DNA from: Spiribacter halobius
GTDB taxonomy: Bacteria; Pseudomonadota; Gammaproteobacteria; Nitrococcales; Nitrococcaceae
Length of the DNA stretch: 64,000 nt
Assembly: GCF_020883455.1 (NCBI RefSeq)
Contig: NZ_CP086615.1
Coordinates: 3,836,501-3,900,500 of the forward strand
Direction: 5' to 3'
The notes beneath the pieces were generated by a model. The model was given only the letters and a program-made list of their open reading frames with translations. It made no database searches and had not been told where the DNA came from. Each line of letters begins with the position of its first letter. Position 1 is the stretch's first letter. Of this stretch, positions 43,120 to 52,209 are shown piece by piece. Made by a program: the position numbers and the translations under genes.

Positions 43120-45279
43120 TCAGACCGGCTGCAGGTTCGCGTAGGCGGCGACGAGCCACTTGGCGCCGGCGTCGGGGAAGTTGACCTGCACCCGGGCGTT
43201 GGCGCCGCTGCCCTCGCAATCCAGCACCACGCCCTCGCCGAAGCGGCTGTGGTAGACGCGCTGGCCGAGGCTGAAGCCGGGCTCGGCGGCGGCCGAGGCC
43301 GCCGGCGCCATGGCGGGCTGGCTCACCGAGAAACGTGCCCGCACCTCCTCCACCAGCTCCGCCGGCAGCTCGCGGATGAAGCGCGAGGCGATGCCGTATT
43401 CATCCCGCCCATGCAGGCGGCGCCGCTCGGCGAAGGTGAGGACCAGATGCCGGCGGGCGCGGGTGAGGCCGACGTAGGCGAGGCGACGCTCCTCCTCCAG
43501 GCGCCCGGGCTCCTCCACGGACATGCGGTGGGGGAACAGCCCCTCCTCCAGACCCGCCAGGAACACCACCGGAAACTCCAGGCCCTTGGCCGAGTGCAGG
43601 GTCATGAGCTGGACGCAGTCCTCCCAGGCCCCGCCCTGGCCCTCGCCGGCCTCCAGCGCGGCGTGGGCGAGGAAGGCGGTGAGGGTGTCCATGCCCTCGT
43701 CGATCTCGGCGTCCTGCTCGAAGGTCTGCGCCGCCGAGACCAGCTCGTCCAGGTTCTCCAGGCGATCCTGCCCGCGGTCGGAGCGGTCCTTCCCGACGTG
43801 GGCCCGCAGGCCGCTGCCCTCGAGGGTGCGCTCCACCCGTCGCGGCAGCGGCTCGCCTTCGAGCTCCGCGGCGAGCCCGTCGATGAGCTCGAGAAAGGCG
43901 GCCAGCGCCTTGGCCGCCCGCGCCGGCAGTGCTCCGCGGCTCGCGGCGAGCCCACGCGCCGCGGCCCAGAGGCTCACGCCCTGCTCGCGGGCGGCGAGAC
44001 GCACAGCCTCCACGGTGCGGTTGCCGATGCCGCGGGTGGGGGTGTTGATCACCCGCTCGAAGGCGGCGCTGTCGTCCCGGTTGGCCAGCAGGCGCAGGTA
44101 GGCCAGCGCGTCCTTGATCTCGGCGCGCTCGAAGAAGCGCAGCCCGCCGTAGACCCGGTAGGGAATGCCGCGACCGAGCAGCGCCTCCTCGAAGGTGCGG
44201 GACTGGGCATTGGAGCGATAGAGGATGGCGAAGTCGCTGCGGGCAAAGCCCTCCTGCTCGCACATCTGGCGCAGCCGCTCCACCACGAAGCGGGCCTCGT
44301 CCTGCTCGTTGAAGGCGGCGTAGAGGGCGATGGGCTCGCCGCGCTCGCCGGCGGTCCAGAGCTTCTTGCCGAGGCGGTCGCTGTTGTGGGCGATGAGCGT
44401 GTTCGCCGCCTCGAGGATGGTCTGGGTGGAGCGGTAGTTCTGCTCCAGGCGCCGCACCTGCGTGTCCGGGTAGTCGCGACGGAAGCGCTGGAGATTCTCC
44501 ACCCGCGCGCCGCGCCAGCCGTAGATGGACTGGTCGTCGTCGCCGACGATGAACACGTCCGCATCCTCGCCGGCGAGCAGGCGCAGCCAGTCGTACTGGA
44601 TGGCGTTGGTGTCCTGGAACTCGTCCACCAGCACGTGGCGGAAGCGCCGGCGATAGTGCGTGAGCAGGTCCGGATGACCGCGCAGCAGCTCCACGGTACG
44701 CAGCATGAGCTCGGCGAAGTCCACCACCCCGGCGCTGCGGCAGGCCCTCTCGTAGGCGTCATAGACCCGGGCCATCTGGCCGGTGTAGGGGTCGCCGGTA
44801 TCCAGTTCCTCGGGACGCTGGCCACCGTCCTTGCGGGCGTTGATGAAGCCCTGCAGCTGGCGCACCGGCCAGCGGCTCTCGTCCAGCTCCAGATCCCGCA
44901 TCACGCGCTTGACCAGCCGCCGCTGATCCTCGCTGTCGAGGATCTGGAAGCCCTGGGGCAGGCCGGCCTCCTGCCAGTGCAGCCGCAGCAGGCGATGCGA
45001 GAGCCCGTGGAAGGTGCCGACCCACATGCCGCGCCCGGGGATGCCCAGCAGCTGCTCGATGCGCCCGCGCATCTCGGCGGCAGCCTTGTTGGTGAAGGTC
45101 ACCGCCAGCAGGTTGTAGGGCGTCGCGCCCTCCACCCGCACCAGCCAGGCGGCGCGGTGGGTGAGCACGCGGGTCTTGCCGCTGCCGGCGCCGGCCAGCA
45201 CCAGGGCGCGCCCGAGCGGGGCGCCCACGGCCTCGCGCTGGGCCTCGTTGAGCGGATCGATGAGGTCGGAGACATCCAT
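43120..45279 (-). CDS. uvrD: DNA helicase II (UvrD)
   Basis: A 719-residue superfamily 1A helicase: LNEAQREAVGAP, Walker A AGAGSGKTRVLTHR, VTFTNKAAAEMRGRI, VGTFHGLSHRLLR, VDEFQDTN (motif II), GDDDQSIYGWRGA (motif III), LEQNYRST (motif IV), LMTLHSAKGLEFPVVFLAG (motif V) and AYVGLTRAR (motif VI). The C-terminal Tudor-like tail (LGQRVYHSRFGEGVVLDCEG) is present. It serves nucleotide-excision and mismatch repair. The start MDVSDLIDPLNEAQRE matches the E. coli protein. Confidence 0.96.
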   Translation of the reverse strand: MDVSDLIDPLNEAQREAVGAPLGRALVLAGAGSGKTRVLTHRAAWLVRVEGATPYNLLAVTFTNKAAAEMRGRIEQLLGIPGRGMWVGTFHGLSHRLLRLHWQEAGLPQGFQILDSEDQRRLVKRVMRDLELDESRWPVRQLQGFINARKDGGQRPEELDTGDPYTGQMARVYDAYERACRSAGVVDFAELMLRTVELLRGHPDLLTHYRRRFRHVLVDEFQDTNAIQYDWLRLLAGEDADVFIVGDDDQSIYGWRGARVENLQRFRRDYPDTQVRRLEQNYRSTQTILEAANTLIAHNSDRLGKKLWTAGERGEPIALYAAFNEQDEARFVVERLRQMCEQEGFARSDFAILYRSNAQSRTFEEALLGRGIPYRVYGGLRFFERAEIKDALAYLRLLANRDDSAAFERVINTPTRGIGNRTVEAVRLAAREQGVSLWAAARGLAASRGALPARAAKALAAFLELIDGLAAELEGEPLPRRVERTLEGSGLRAHVGKDRSDRGQDRLENLDELVSAAQTFEQDAEIDEGMDTLTAFLAHAALEAGEGQGGAWEDCVQLMTLHSAKGLEFPVVFLAGLEEGLFPHRMSVEEPGRLEEERRLAYVGLTRARRHLVLTFAERRRLHGRDEYGIASRFIRELPAELVEEVRARFSVSQPAMAPAASAAAEPGFSLGQRVYHSRFGEGVVLDCEGSGANARVQVNFPDAGAKWLVAAYANLQPV

Positions 45280-45318
45280 GCACGCGGATTCTACCAGCGC
45301 CCCACCGGTCTGGGCGGT

Positions 45319-45337
45319 CGATTCGCGAAGCGGCTAG
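45319..45337 (+). repeat. TAG-palindrome element fragment (copy j)
   Basis: CGATTCGCGAAGCGGCTAG, the inner-arm sequence seen in the two long copies (ACCGATTCGCGAAGCG), ending on CTA, the complement of the oxyR TAG stop (45334-45336). Confidence 0.45.
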
Positions 45338-46269
45338 CCTTCAGCGGCCAGCGGCAGCTCCAGGCCACGCACCGGCTCGAGGCCGGCGATGAGCTCGCCG
45401 AGGGCCTCCACGGCTGCCTCCCGGGCGCAGCCCCGCCGCCAGAACAGGGCGATCTCCCGGGCCGGCGGCTCGCCCGCGAACGGCCGCAGCACCAGCCCCT
45501 GCGCCGGGGCACCGCCCTGCGGGCCCGCGGCGAGGGCCGGCAGCAGCGTAATACCCGCCCCCGAGGCCACCATCTGACGCAGGGTCTCGAGGCTGGTGGC
45601 GCGGAACTCCGCCTCCTCGCGGGCGCCCACCATGGAGCAGACGTCCAGCGCCTGATCCCGCAGGCAGTGGCCCTCCTCCAGCAGCAGCATGGACTCGGCG
45701 CGCAGGTCGTCGAGTCGCAGCCGACCGCGCGCCGCCAGCCGGTGGCCGGCGGGCATGGCGACGTGAAACGGCTCGCGGAACAGGGTGCGCCACTCGAGGC
45801 CCTCGTCCGGTACCGGCCTGGCCATGATGGCCGCGTCCAGGCCACCCCGGCGCAGCCGCTCCAGCAGGCCTGCCGTGCGCTCCTCGTGGAGCAGCACCCG
45901 GAGCCGCGGGTAGGCCTCGCGAAGCAGCGGGAAGAAGTGCGGGATGAGATAGGGGCCGAGGGTCGGGATCACCCCGAGGCGCAGCTCACCGGCCAGCGGA
46001 TCGCCGGCGGCGCGTGCGGTATCGACGATGTCCTCCACCTCGTTCAGTACCCGCCGGGCACGCTCCGCGATGCTGCGACCCACCGGCGTGACCATGACCC
46101 GCTTGCTGGTGCGCTCCACCAGCTGCACCCCCAGGTACTGTTCCAGCTTCTTGATCTGCGTGCTGAGGGTGGGCTGGCTGACGTAGCAGGCCGCCGCGGC
46201 GCGGCCGAAATGCTGCAGGTCGGCCACCGCCACCAGATAGCGCAGGTCGCGGAAGTTGATATGCGTCAT
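45334..46269 (-). CDS. oxyR: LysR-family peroxide regulator OxyR
   Basis: A 311-residue LysR regulator: N-terminal winged helix (LRYLVAVADLQHFGRAAAAC, VSQPTLSTQIKKLEQYLG) and a ligand domain with GHCLRDQALDVC, whose two cysteines keep the spacing of the redox pair C199/C208 of E. coli OxyR. It should activate peroxide defence genes on oxidation. The ATG at 46269 starts MTHINFRDLRYL; the longer reading frame is not homologous. An inverted repeat just upstream is a probable autoregulatory site. Confidence 0.92.
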   Translation of the reverse strand: MTHINFRDLRYLVAVADLQHFGRAAAACYVSQPTLSTQIKKLEQYLGVQLVERTSKRVMVTPVGRSIAERARRVLNEVEDIVDTARAAGDPLAGELRLGVIPTLGPYLIPHFFPLLREAYPRLRVLLHEERTAGLLERLRRGGLDAAIMARPVPDEGLEWRTLFREPFHVAMPAGHRLAARGRLRLDDLRAESMLLLEEGHCLRDQALDVCSMVGAREEAEFRATSLETLRQMVASGAGITLLPALAAGPQGGAPAQGLVLRPFAGEPPAREIALFWRRGCAREAAVEALGELIAGLEPVRGLELPLAAEG

Positions 46270-46283
46270 GGCGATGCGATCTA

Positions 46284-46306
46284 TCAATCCTTCGCTCAAC
46301 GATTGA
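46284..46306. promoter_or_regulatory. Probable OxyR/LysR operator upstream of oxyR
   Basis: TCAATC-N11-GATTGA, a perfect LysR-type T-N11-A box, 15 bp from the oxyR start, with a minus-strand TATAGT (46320-46315) on its upstream side. It fits autorepression. Confidence 0.5.
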
Positions 46307-46470
46307 CTGCCCCTACTATAGGGGCCAGCGCCGGCGCCGGCATCCCGGTCCGCCATGCGGGGGCGCATTGATGAGACCCCGGGGCGCTGCTAGCTTCAGG
46401 GGGTTACCGGCGCCGCGGAACGCCCCCGGCCGGCCTCCGACAACAACGATCACTGAGGGGTAGCAGCGAC

Positions 46471-48057
46471 ATGGCAAAGTCACTCTCCGGCCTCGTAGTC
46501 ACCGGCCTCGCGGCCTGCGCCTTCGCCACCGCCGCGGAGGCACGCACGCTGCACTGGGCATCGGCGGCGGACAGCCTCACCCTCGACCCTCACAGCCAGA
46601 ACGAACGCCCAACCCACCGCATCTCCCACCAGCTCTACGACACTCTGGTCTACCGCGATCTGGAGCTGGCGCTGCAGCCGCGGCTGGCCACGGACTGGTA
46701 TCCGCGGGAGGACGACCCGAGCGTCTGGGTGTTCGAGCTGCGCGAGGGCGTGACGTTCCACGAGGGTCAGGCGCTGACCGCCGAGGACGTGGTCTTCTCC
46801 CTCGAGCGCGCCATGCACGAGAACTCGGACATGCGCGGCCTGCTCACCTCGATCAGCGAGGTCCGGGCCGCCGGCGACTACACCGTGGAGATCGTCACCG
46901 ACGGGCCCAACCCCCTGCTGCCGAACAACCTCAGCAATCTCTTCATCATGGACTCTGGCTGGGCCGCCGAGCACGACGTGGAGACCCCGCAGGACTTCGC
47001 TTCCGGCGAGGAGAGCTACGCGGTGCGCAACGCCAACGGCACCGGCCCGTTCGAGCTCGTGAGCCGGGAGCAGGACACGCGCACGGAGATGGTGCGCAAT
47101 GACGACTACTGGGGCCGGGACCAGTACCCGATGGAGGTGTCCCGGCAGGTGTTCCAGCCCATCGAGTCGTCGGCCACGCGGGTCGCCGCGCTGCTCTCGG
47201 GGGAGATCGACATGATCCTGGATGCGCCGGTGCAGGACATCGCCCGGCTGCGCGAGGCCGAGGGCATCAAGGTGGAGCAGGCGCCGCAGAACCGCACCAT
47301 CTTCCTCGGCATGCACCAGGGCCGGGAGACGCTGCGCAACTCCGAGACCGACGGCAACCCGTTCGCCGACGAGCGCGTGCGCCGCGCCCTCTACCACGCA
47401 ATCAACGCCGAGGCGATCCGGCGCTCGGTGATGCGCGGCAACAGTCAGCCCGCGGGCATCATCATGCCGCCGTTCGTCAACGGCTACACCGAGGCCCTGG
47501 ACGAGCGCCTGCCCTACGATCCGGAGGCCGCCCGCGAGCTGCTGGCCGATGCCGGCTACCCGGAGGGCTTCGACGTCACCCTGCACTGCCCGAACGATCG
47601 CTACATCAACGACGAGGAGATCTGCGAGGCCGTCACCGGCCTCCTCGGGCGCGTGGGCATCGACGTCAACCTGGTGGCGCAGCCGAAGTCGGTGCACTTC
47701 GCCGAGCTGCAGCGCGGCGAGTACGACTTCTACATGCTCGGCTGGGGCGTCCCGACGCTGGATTCGGAGTACGTCTTCAACTACCTACTGCACACCAGCG
47801 AGGGCAACCGTGGCAGCTGGAACTTCACCGGCTACTCCAACGAGCGGGTGGACGAGCTGATCCAGGCCATGGGCCGCGAGGTGAACACCGAGGCCCGTAA
47901 CGGGCTCATCGCCGAGGCCTGGGAAATAGTGCAGGACGACGTGGTCTACCTGCCCCTGCACCACCAGGTGCTCTCCTGGGCCATGCGCGAGGAGATCCAG
48001 CACCCGGTGCAGAGCGAGAACAACCCGTACATGCACCACGTGGAGTTCTCGGACTGA
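46471..48057 (+). CDS. Dpp/Opp-type ABC transporter substrate-binding protein
   Basis: A 528-residue SBP_bac_5 protein: signal peptide (GLVVTGLAACAFATAAEA), then LHWASAADSLTLDPHSQNER, RLATDWYPREDDPSVWVFEL REGVTFHEG, LTAEDVVFSLERA, NGTGPFELVSREQ and RRALYHAINAEAIRRSVMRG. It binds peptides or another oligomeric solute and delivers it to the permease encoded downstream. GAGGGG lies ~13 nt before the ATG. Highly acidic. Confidence 0.92.
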   Translation: MAKSLSGLVVTGLAACAFATAAEARTLHWASAADSLTLDPHSQNERPTHRISHQLYDTLVYRDLELALQPRLATDWYPREDDPSVWVFELREGVTFHEGQALTAEDVVFSLERAMHENSDMRGLLTSISEVRAAGDYTVEIVTDGPNPLLPNNLSNLFIMDSGWAAEHDVETPQDFASGEESYAVRNANGTGPFELVSREQDTRTEMVRNDDYWGRDQYPMEVSRQVFQPIESSATRVAALLSGEIDMILDAPVQDIARLREAEGIKVEQAPQNRTIFLGMHQGRETLRNSETDGNPFADERVRRALYHAINAEAIRRSVMRGNSQPAGIIMPPFVNGYTEALDERLPYDPEAARELLADAGYPEGFDVTLHCPNDRYINDEEICEAVTGLLGRVGIDVNLVAQPKSVHFAELQRGEYDFYMLGWGVPTLDSEYVFNYLLHTSEGNRGSWNFTGYSNERVDELIQAMGREVNTEARNGLIAEAWEIVQDDVVYLPLHHQVLSWAMREEIQHPVQSENNPYMHHVEFSD

Positions 48058-48092
48058 CCGGGCACGCGATGCCGAGCGCGCATGACGAAGGG

Positions 48093-48121
48093 CGCCCGCA
48101 TCCCGGCGGATGCGGGGCGCA
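48093..48121 (+). promoter_or_regulatory. Intra-operon hairpin after the ABC binding-protein gene
   Basis: GCGCCCGCATCC and GGATGCGGGGCGC form a 12-bp stem with one bulge and a 4-nt loop, ending 6 bp before the permease start. It may stabilise the binding-protein transcript and lower permease translation. Confidence 0.6.
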
Positions 48122-48127
48122 CGGGCC

Positions 48128-49105
48128 GTGACCGCCTTCATCATTCGCCGCCTGCTGCAGGCGCTCCTGGTGATGGCGGTCGTGGCGCTGGTCGCCTTCT
48201 CGCTGTTCCGCTACGTGGGCGACCCGGTCCACAACATGCTGGGCCAGGAGGCAACCCAGCAGGACCGGGCCGAGCTGCGCGCCGCCCTCGGGCTTGACGA
48301 TCCGGTACCGGTGCAGTTCCTGCGCTTCGTCGGCAACGCCCTGCAGGGGGATTTCGGCATCTCCTACCGGGCGGCGCAGCCGGTCTCCACGCTCATCGCC
48401 GAGCGGCTGCCGGCGACCCTCGAGCTGGCGCTGACCTCGGCGCTGTTCGCCGTGGTGCTCGGCATCGGCCTCGGCATCTACACCGCCCTGCGCCGCGGCG
48501 GCTGGCTGAGCCGCGCGGTGATGACCTTCTCGCTCATCGGCATCTCGCTGCCCACGTTCCTCATCGGCATCGTGCTGATCTACGTGTTCAGCGTGGAGCT
48601 CGGCTGGTTCCGCGCCTTCGGCCGCGGCGAGACCGTGCTGCTCTGGGGCTGGTGGGAGAGCGCCCTGCTGACCCCAAGCGGGCTCGCGTCGCTGGTGCTG
48701 CCGGCAATCACCCTGGGGCTGTTTCAGCTCACGCTGATCATGCGCCTGGTGCGCGCCGAGATGCTGGAGGTGCTGCGCACCGACTACATCAAGTTCGCCC
48801 GCGCCCGGGGGCTGCCGGACCGGGTGGTGCACTTCGGCCACGCCCTGCGCAACACCCTGGTGCCGGTGATCACCATCATCGGCCTGCAGACCGGAACCAT
48901 CATCGCCTTCGCGATCATCACCGAGACGGTGTTCCAGTGGCCGGGGGTGGGACGGCTGTTCATCACCGCCATCCGTTTCGTGGACATACCCGTGATGTCC
49001 GCCTATCTGGTGCTGATCGCCTTCCTGTTCGTGGCGATCAATCTCATCGTCGACCTGCTCTACTATGCCGTGGACCCGCGCCTGCGGGTCAGCGACGGCG
49101 GCTGA
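48128..49105 (+). CDS. ABC transporter permease (DppB type)
   Basis: A 325-residue permease with six spans: FIIRRLLQALLVMAVVALVA, DPVHNMLGQEATQQDRAELR, GDFGISYRAAQPVSTLIAER LPATLEL and the EAA loop KFARARGLPDRVVHFGHALRN. The GTG at 48128 is favoured because the preceding ATG (48110) falls inside a hairpin; both are possible. It pairs with the DppC-type permease. Confidence 0.9.
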   Translation: MTAFIIRRLLQALLVMAVVALVAFSLFRYVGDPVHNMLGQEATQQDRAELRAALGLDDPVPVQFLRFVGNALQGDFGISYRAAQPVSTLIAERLPATLELALTSALFAVVLGIGLGIYTALRRGGWLSRAVMTFSLIGISLPTFLIGIVLIYVFSVELGWFRAFGRGETVLLWGWWESALLTPSGLASLVLPAITLGLFQLTLIMRLVRAEMLEVLRTDYIKFARARGLPDRVVHFGHALRNTLVPVITIIGLQTGTIIAFAIITETVFQWPGVGRLFITAIRFVDIPVMSAYLVLIAFLFVAINLIVDLLYYAVDPRLRVSDGG

Positions 49106-49117
49106 CGGGGAGCGCCC

Positions 49118-50077
49118 ATGGCCACCCGCGAGCTCGACATCGCCAGCCCGGGCCGCCTGCGCAGCAGCTGGCGCGCCTTCCGCGACAGCGACCTGCTGTA
49201 CTCCTTCCTGCACCAGCCGCTGGTGATGCTGTCCGCGGCGGTGGCGCTGCTGATGGTGCTGGGGGCGGTGTTCGCGCCCCTGCTGACGCCACAGAACCCC
49301 TTCAACCCGGCGGAGCTGGAGCTCATGGACGCCTTCGTGGCACCCATGGGCGAGTCGCTGATGGACCCGGACGTGACCTATCTGCTCGGCACCGACAGCC
49401 AGGGCCGGGACATCTACTCGGCGATCCTCTACGGCACCCGCATCTCGCTGCTGGTGGGCTTCTCCGCGGTGCTGTTCGCGATGATCCTCGGCACCAGCAT
49501 CGGCCTCTATGCCGGCTACCGCGGCGGCTGGCCGGATGCGGTGCTGATGCGCGTCGCCGACGTCCAGCTCACCCTCCCCAACATCCTGCTGGCGCTGCTC
49601 ATCTTCGGCATCATCAGCGGACTGCTGCCCGCCGGCGAGCGCAGCGAGGCCGCACTCATCGTGCTCATCGTCTCCATCGGGCTTTCCGACTGGCCCCAGT
49701 ACGCGCGCACCGTGCGCGGCGCCACCATGGTGGAGAAGCAGAAGGAATACGTTCAGGCGAGCCGGGTGATCGGGCTGCCCGTGGCGGCGATCCTGTTCCA
49801 GCACATCCTGCCCAACGTCATGCGCCCGGTGCTGGTGATCGGCACCATCGGCCTGGCGCTTGCCATCATCGCCGAAGCGACGTTGTCCTTCCTCGGCGTC
49901 GGCATGCCGCCCACCCAGCCCTCCCTCGGCACCCTGATCCGCGTCGGCCAGGACTACATGCTCTCCGGCGAGTGGTGGATCACCCTGTTCCCGGCCATCG
50001 CCCTCCTCCTGCTCGCGCTCTCGGTGAACCTGCTGGGAGACTGGTTGCGCGACGTCCTCAACCCGAAGCTGCGCTGA
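49118..50077 (+). CDS. ABC transporter permease (DppC type)
   Basis: A 319-residue permease: LVMLSAAVALLMVLGAVFAP, LLGTDSQGRDIYSAILYGTR (DppC signature), LVGFSAVLFAMILGTSIGLY and the EAA loop YVQASRVIGLPVAAILFQHILPN-like region ending in the next helix. It sits 12 bp after the DppB-type gene and forms the membrane channel with it. Confidence 0.93.
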   Translation: MATRELDIASPGRLRSSWRAFRDSDLLYSFLHQPLVMLSAAVALLMVLGAVFAPLLTPQNPFNPAELELMDAFVAPMGESLMDPDVTYLLGTDSQGRDIYSAILYGTRISLLVGFSAVLFAMILGTSIGLYAGYRGGWPDAVLMRVADVQLTLPNILLALLIFGIISGLLPAGERSEAALIVLIVSIGLSDWPQYARTVRGATMVEKQKEYVQASRVIGLPVAAILFQHILPNVMRPVLVIGTIGLALAIIAEATLSFLGVGMPPTQPSLGTLIRVGQDYMLSGEWWITLFPAIALLLLALSVNLLGDWLRDVLNPKLR

Positions 50078-50111
50078 TGACCGAGACCCGCAACCGCCCG
50101 GAGCCCGAGGC

Positions 50112-51158
50112 ATGATCCGCACCCGGCAGCAGAGCGGCCGGGGCGACGCTGCGCTGCTCAGCGTCCGCGGCCTGGAAGTGACCTTCCCCACCCGGCACGG
50201 CACGCTGGTGGCGGTAGACGATATCTCCTTCGACATCGCCGCCGGGGAGATCCTGGGCGTGGTGGGGGAGTCCGGCGCCGGCAAGTCCATGACCGGCAAC
50301 GCCGTGATCAACCTCATCGAGCCGCCGGGCCGGATCAGCGCCGGCGAGATCCGGCTCGCCGGCGAGCGCATCGACGACCTGGGCAGCACGGCCCTTCGCC
50401 GGATACGCGGCCGGCGCATCGGCATGATCTTCCAGGACCCGCTGACCAGCCTGAATCCGCTCTACTCCATCGGCTACCAGCTCGCCGAGACCATCCGCGC
50501 GCACCTCGACCTCAGCGCCGGCCAGGCCCGGGAGCGCGCCGTGGACCTGCTGGACCAGGTGGGCATCCCGGACCCGGCGGCGCGCCTCGACGCGTATCCG
50601 CACCAGTTCTCCGGCGGCATGCGTCAGCGGGTGGTCATTGCGCTGGCGCTCTGCGCCGACCCGGAGCTGGTGATCGCCGACGAGCCCACCACGGCGCTGG
50701 ACGTCTCCGTGCAGGCCCAGATCCTCACCCTCCTGCGCCGCCTCTGCCGCGAGCGCGGCACCGCCGTGCTGCTCATCACCCACGACATGGGCGTGATCGC
50801 GGAGACCGCGGACAACGTGGCGGTGATGTACGCCGGGCGGCTGATCGAGCACGGCCCTGCCACCACCGTGGTGCAGCGCCCGCAGCACCCCTACACCGTG
50901 GGGCTCATGGGCTCGATTCCCCGCCTCGACACCGAGGTGGACCGGCTCACCCAGATTCCGGGCAGCATGCCGGGGCTCGCCGCCATCCCGCCGGGCTGCG
51001 CCTTCCATCCGCGCTGCCCTCACGCCTTCGGCCGCTGCCAGCGCGAGCGCCCGGACCTGATGCCCGCCGAGTCCACCCGCGCCGCCTGCTGGCTGCACGC
51101 GGCGAGCGGCGACCGCGGCCCCGGGCCGGCAGTGCTGCGGGGGCCGCATGACGGCTGA
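50112..51158 (+). CDS. ABC transporter ATPase (DppD type)
   Basis: A 348-residue nucleotide-binding protein: Walker A GESGAGKSM, Q-loop MIFQDPLTSLNPLYSIGYQL, signature FSGGMRQRVVIALALC, Walker B LVIADEPTTALDV and H-loop LLITHDMGV. The C-terminal oligopeptide/dipeptide domain keeps the cluster-type cysteines (GCAFHPRCPHAFGRCQRERP). It overlaps the next ATPase gene by 11 bp. Confidence 0.93.
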   Translation: MIRTRQQSGRGDAALLSVRGLEVTFPTRHGTLVAVDDISFDIAAGEILGVVGESGAGKSMTGNAVINLIEPPGRISAGEIRLAGERIDDLGSTALRRIRGRRIGMIFQDPLTSLNPLYSIGYQLAETIRAHLDLSAGQARERAVDLLDQVGIPDPAARLDAYPHQFSGGMRQRVVIALALCADPELVIADEPTTALDVSVQAQILTLLRRLCRERGTAVLLITHDMGVIAETADNVAVMYAGRLIEHGPATTVVQRPQHPYTVGLMGSIPRLDTEVDRLTQIPGSMPGLAAIPPGCAFHPRCPHAFGRCQRERPDLMPAESTRAACWLHAASGDRGPGPAVLRGPHDG

Positions 51159-52209
51159 TCGGGCCCGCGCCGGCGAGGCGCCATTGCTGCAGGCGGAGAA
51201 TCTGCAGCGCCATTTCGATGTCAGCAAGCCGCTGCTCAACCGCCTGCTGGAGGGCGGCGGCCGGCGCATCCTGCGCGCGGTGGACGGGCTGGACTTCAGC
51301 ATCCCGCGCGGGGGCACCTACGCGCTGGTCGGGGAGTCCGGCTGCGGCAAGTCCACGGTGGCGCGGCTGACGGTCGGGCTCTATCCGCCAAGCGGCGGAC
51401 GGCTGACCTTCGATGGCCAGGACATCACCGACCTCGCCCGCCAGCGGGGCCGGCGCGCGATGGCCGTGCGCCAGCGGCTGCAGATGATCTTCCAGGACCC
51501 TTACGCCAGCCTCAATCCGCTCTGGCGGGTGGGCGCCATTATCGCCGAGCCGCTGCGCGTCCTCGGCCTCGAGCCGAGCCGCCGCCGCCGCGACGTCCGC
51601 GCCGGCGAGCTGCTGGAGCAGGTCGGCCTCGCCGCCCGCGACCGCTACAAGTACCCCCACGAGTTCTCCGGCGGCCAGCGCCAGCGCATCTCCATCGCGC
51701 GGGCGCTCGCCAACAGCCCGGAGTTCATCGTCTGCGACGAGCCGACCTCGGCGCTGGACGTCTCCGTGCAGGCGCAGATCCTCAACCTCATGCGCGACCT
51801 GCAGCGCGAGCACGGGCTGACCTATCTCTTCATCAGCCACGACATGGCGGTGGTCAAGCACATGGCCGACCACGTCGGCGTCATGTACCTCGGGCGCATC
51901 GTCGAGGAGGCGCCCAAGGGCCGCCTGTTCAGCGCCCCCCGACACCCCTACACGCAGATGCTGCTCCAGGCGATCCCCTCGCTGGACAAGCGCGACGACC
52001 CCCGCGAGGCCATCCGCGGCGAGGTCCCGAACCCGCTCGCCCCGCCCACCGGCTGCCTGTTCCACCCGCGCTGCCCCCACGCCAACGAGCGCTGCCGCCA
52101 GGAGGTCCCGCGCCTGCACGCCACCCGCGAGGGCAGCCGCGTCGCCTGCCACGGCGTAGAGGAGGGCCGGCTGACGCTGGCCCAGGCACGTGAAGCTCGC
52201 GCCGGTTAG
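51148..52209 (+). CDS. ABC transporter ATPase (DppF type)
   Basis: A 353-residue nucleotide-binding protein: Walker A GESGCGKST, Q-loop MIFQDPYASLNPLWRVGAII, signature FSGGQRQRISIARALA, Walker B FIVCDEPTSALDVSVQAQIL, H-loop ISHDMAV and C-terminal TGCLFHPRCPHANERCRQEV. It completes the five-gene importer. Its TAG stop codon (52207-52209) is the first three bases of a palindromic repeat element, so the natural C-terminus may have been changed by insertion. Confidence 0.93.
   Translation: MTADRARAGEAPLLQAENLQRHFDVSKPLLNRLLEGGGRRILRAVDGLDFSIPRGGTYALVGESGCGKSTVARLTVGLYPPSGGRLTFDGQDITDLARQRGRRAMAVRQRLQMIFQDPYASLNPLWRVGAIIAEPLRVLGLEPSRRRRDVRAGELLEQVGLAARDRYKYPHEFSGGQRQRISIARALANSPEFIVCDEPTSALDVSVQAQILNLMRDLQREHGLTYLFISHDMAVVKHMADHVGVMYLGRIVEEAPKGRLFSAPRHPYTQMLLQAIPSLDKRDDPREAIRGEVPNPLAPPTGCLFHPRCPHANERCRQEVPRLHATREGSRVACHGVEEGRLTLAQAREARAG

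Noticed and set aside
43066-46371. 1101-residue open frame opposite uvrD and oxyR
   Set aside because: It spans two well-supported genes on the other strand and its protein is low-complexity His/Glu/Ala-rich sequence without a known fold.
47906-50425. 839-residue open frame opposite the ABC permease genes
   Set aside because: Same shadow effect; the permease genes carry all family motifs.
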